Source: an uncultured Flavobacterium sp. (GTDB taxonomy: Bacteria; Bacteroidota; Bacteroidia; Flavobacteriales; Flavobacteriaceae). Taken from it: DNA of 7,485 nucleotides. The stretch is taken from positions 1-7,485 of the forward strand of contig CAMLKV010000099.1 in assembly GCA_946480635.1 (NCBI GenBank), in the 5' to 3' direction. Every line of letters begins with the position of its first letter. Within the stretch, counting starts at the first letter, position 1. This document shows positions 6,670-7,485 of this stretch, in pieces. The notes under the pieces are model-generated. The model worked only from the letters and a program-made list of their open reading frames with translations. It ran no database searches and was not told the DNA's origin. Both the position numbers and the translations under genes were made by a program.

Positions 6670-6918
6670 CTATTTAGATTTGAAAATCAAATTAATAATT
6701 GCCAGAATAACAACTGCTCCAAAGGCTCCAGTAATAATTGAACCAATAAGTCCACCACCAAGGCTAACCCCAAATTTACCAAGAATCCAGGAACCAACAA
6801 AGCTTCCTAATACTCCAACAACAATGTTGCCAATTAATCCTAAACTACCTCCTTTGAAAACTTGACTGCCAAGCCAACCTGCAATAGCTCCAATAATTAA
6901 TGTTACAATGATTTCCAT
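6670..6918 (-). CDS. GlsB/YeaQ/YmgE-type small membrane protein
   Basis: This 82-residue, very hydrophobic, glycine-rich protein has three predicted membrane segments (about 2-20, 25-50 and 54-79) and a short basic end (KSK). The GAIAGWLGSQVFKGGSLGLIGN segment, followed by VVGVLGSFVGSWILGKFG and a final GAFGAVVILAIINLI helix, is the hallmark of the GlsB/YeaQ/YmgE family, also called transglycosylase-associated protein. Members sit in the inner membrane and are often linked to stress responses in other bacteria; the molecular role is unknown. It starts at the ATG at 6918. No clear TAnnTTTG element was found upstream (closest TATTTTTA, one mismatch and without a TTG), so it may use another sigma factor or a weak promoter. 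It is convergent with typA. Confidence 0.92.
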   Translation of the reverse strand: MEIIVTLIIGAIAGWLGSQVFKGGSLGLIGNIVVGVLGSFVGSWILGKFGVSLGGGLIGSIITGAFGAVVILAIINLIFKSK

Positions 6919-7084
6919 AATTTAATTTTTAGGTTAAACGTTTTAATAAAAATACGTTTTTTCCTTCAAATAATTATGTTTGGTTTATTTGTAGTTTTAA
7001 AATTGTTTAATAAGATATTATTTAAAATTATAAAAGTCGCTCAAATGAAACTTTCCTTTTTTAATTATTTTTTGTTTGTATATC

Positions 7085-7485
7085 CTAATAAAAACTTAGC
7101 TTCTTAACTTCATATGTTTTTTTAAAACCATAAACATCTTCAATTGTTTCATTAATATATAGCGGATAAAATTTTTCTAAAATTCTACTTTCAAAGATTA
7201 TGGGATGAATCATCGTATTTATTTCTGTTGTTCCCCAAATTTCCCAATAATGTAATTTGTCCTTGTAAGGTGACATTATAATATCATTTTCGTCATTTTT
7301 CTCCTTAAAAGTAATTAAAATTTTGTAGCAGGGATACCCAGAAAAATATCTTAATTCATTAGATTTTTTTTCAATTTTAATTATTTTGTAATTTGGATTT
7401 GAAAATTTAGTTTCATAAAACTCCTTATTCAAAATATAAGAATGAAAAATTTCTTCTTTATTTTTTTTGAAGAAATATTGTACGG
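7085..7485 (-). CDS. Unrecognised protein, start beyond the right edge
   Basis: The frame is open from the right edge to the TAG at 7087-7085, giving 133 complete codons before the window ends. No ATG lies near the N-terminal side: an in-frame TTG exists at 7432, but 17 further codons without a stop lie upstream (reading VQYFFKKNKEEIFHSYI). The true start is therefore most likely outside the window. The visible part is rich in Lys, Glu, Ile and Tyr/Phe, has no membrane segment, and contains YFSGYPCYKILITF, HYWEIWGTTEIN and a C-terminal YGFKKTYEVKKLSFY. The mix of alternating hydrophobic and charged residues suggests a small beta-rich cytoplasmic protein. I do not recognise the family. The DNA looks even more AT-rich than the neighbouring genes. 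No clear terminator follows its stop. Confidence 0.6.
   Translation of the reverse strand, partial: VQYFFKKNKEEIFHSYILNKEFYETKFSNPNYKIIKIEKKSNELRYFSGYPCYKILITFKEKNDENDIIMSPYKDKLHYWEIWGTTEINTMIHPIIFESRILEKFYPLYINETIEDVYGFKKTYEVKKLSFY

Noticed and set aside
6680..6865. A proline/threonine-rich 61-codon frame on the plus strand
   Set aside because: It is antisense to the well-recognised GlsB/YeaQ/YmgE-type gene and has no support of its own.
6919..7084. Spacer searched for a promoter, small RNA or small gene
   Set aside because: It is very AT-rich, with only imperfect promoter-like strings and no stable hairpin or convincing reading frame.

Overview
The window looks like a chromosomal housekeeping segment from a member of the Bacteroidetes, most likely Flavobacteriaceae and close to Flavobacterium. 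Three things point there: AT-rich DNA with little sign of Shine-Dalgarno sequences, promoter -7 elements of the Bacteroidetes form TAnnTTTG (two perfect copies, upstream of the tRNAs and of typA), and the protein types themselves (archaeal-style ProRS, TodX/FadL-like porin, TypA). No insertion sequence, phage gene, CRISPR array or defence module is visible.

Layout. 1-376 (minus): N-terminal part of an outer-membrane FadL/TodX-type transporter running off the left edge. 441-1532 (minus): a lipoprotein with a Trp/Tyr/Gly-rich middle and a PRPR-repeat tail, ending in a hairpin that lies directly against the FadL-like gene. 1632-3110 (plus): proS, divergent from the lipoprotein gene. 3150-3408 (plus): a strong promoter and two identical tRNA-Glu(TTC) genes. 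3567-3818 (plus): rpsT (ribosomal protein S20), closed by a strong terminator at 3845-3872. 3884-4633 (minus): a DUF5995-like protein. 4820-6619 (plus): typA/bipA, with a promoter just upstream and a strong terminator at 6639-6665 shared with the next, convergent gene. 6670-6918 (minus): a small GlsB/YeaQ/YmgE-type membrane protein. 7085-7485 (minus): an unrecognised protein whose start lies outside the window.

The central plus-strand block serves translation: prolyl-tRNA synthetase, two tRNA-Glu genes, ribosomal protein S20 and the ribosome-associated GTPase TypA. The left minus-strand pair is cell-envelope directed (lipoprotein plus outer-membrane channel).

No convincing new multi-gene system is present. 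The items most worth a second look are the low-complexity lipoprotein, the hairpin between it and the FadL-like gene, and the overlapping inverted repeats between the tRNAs and rpsT. Two gene starts were chosen from sequence context: typA at the ATG at 4820 and the lipoprotein at the ATG at 1532. The longest gene-free stretches are 4634-4819 and 6919-7084. The first holds only the typA promoter, and nothing clear is seen in the second.
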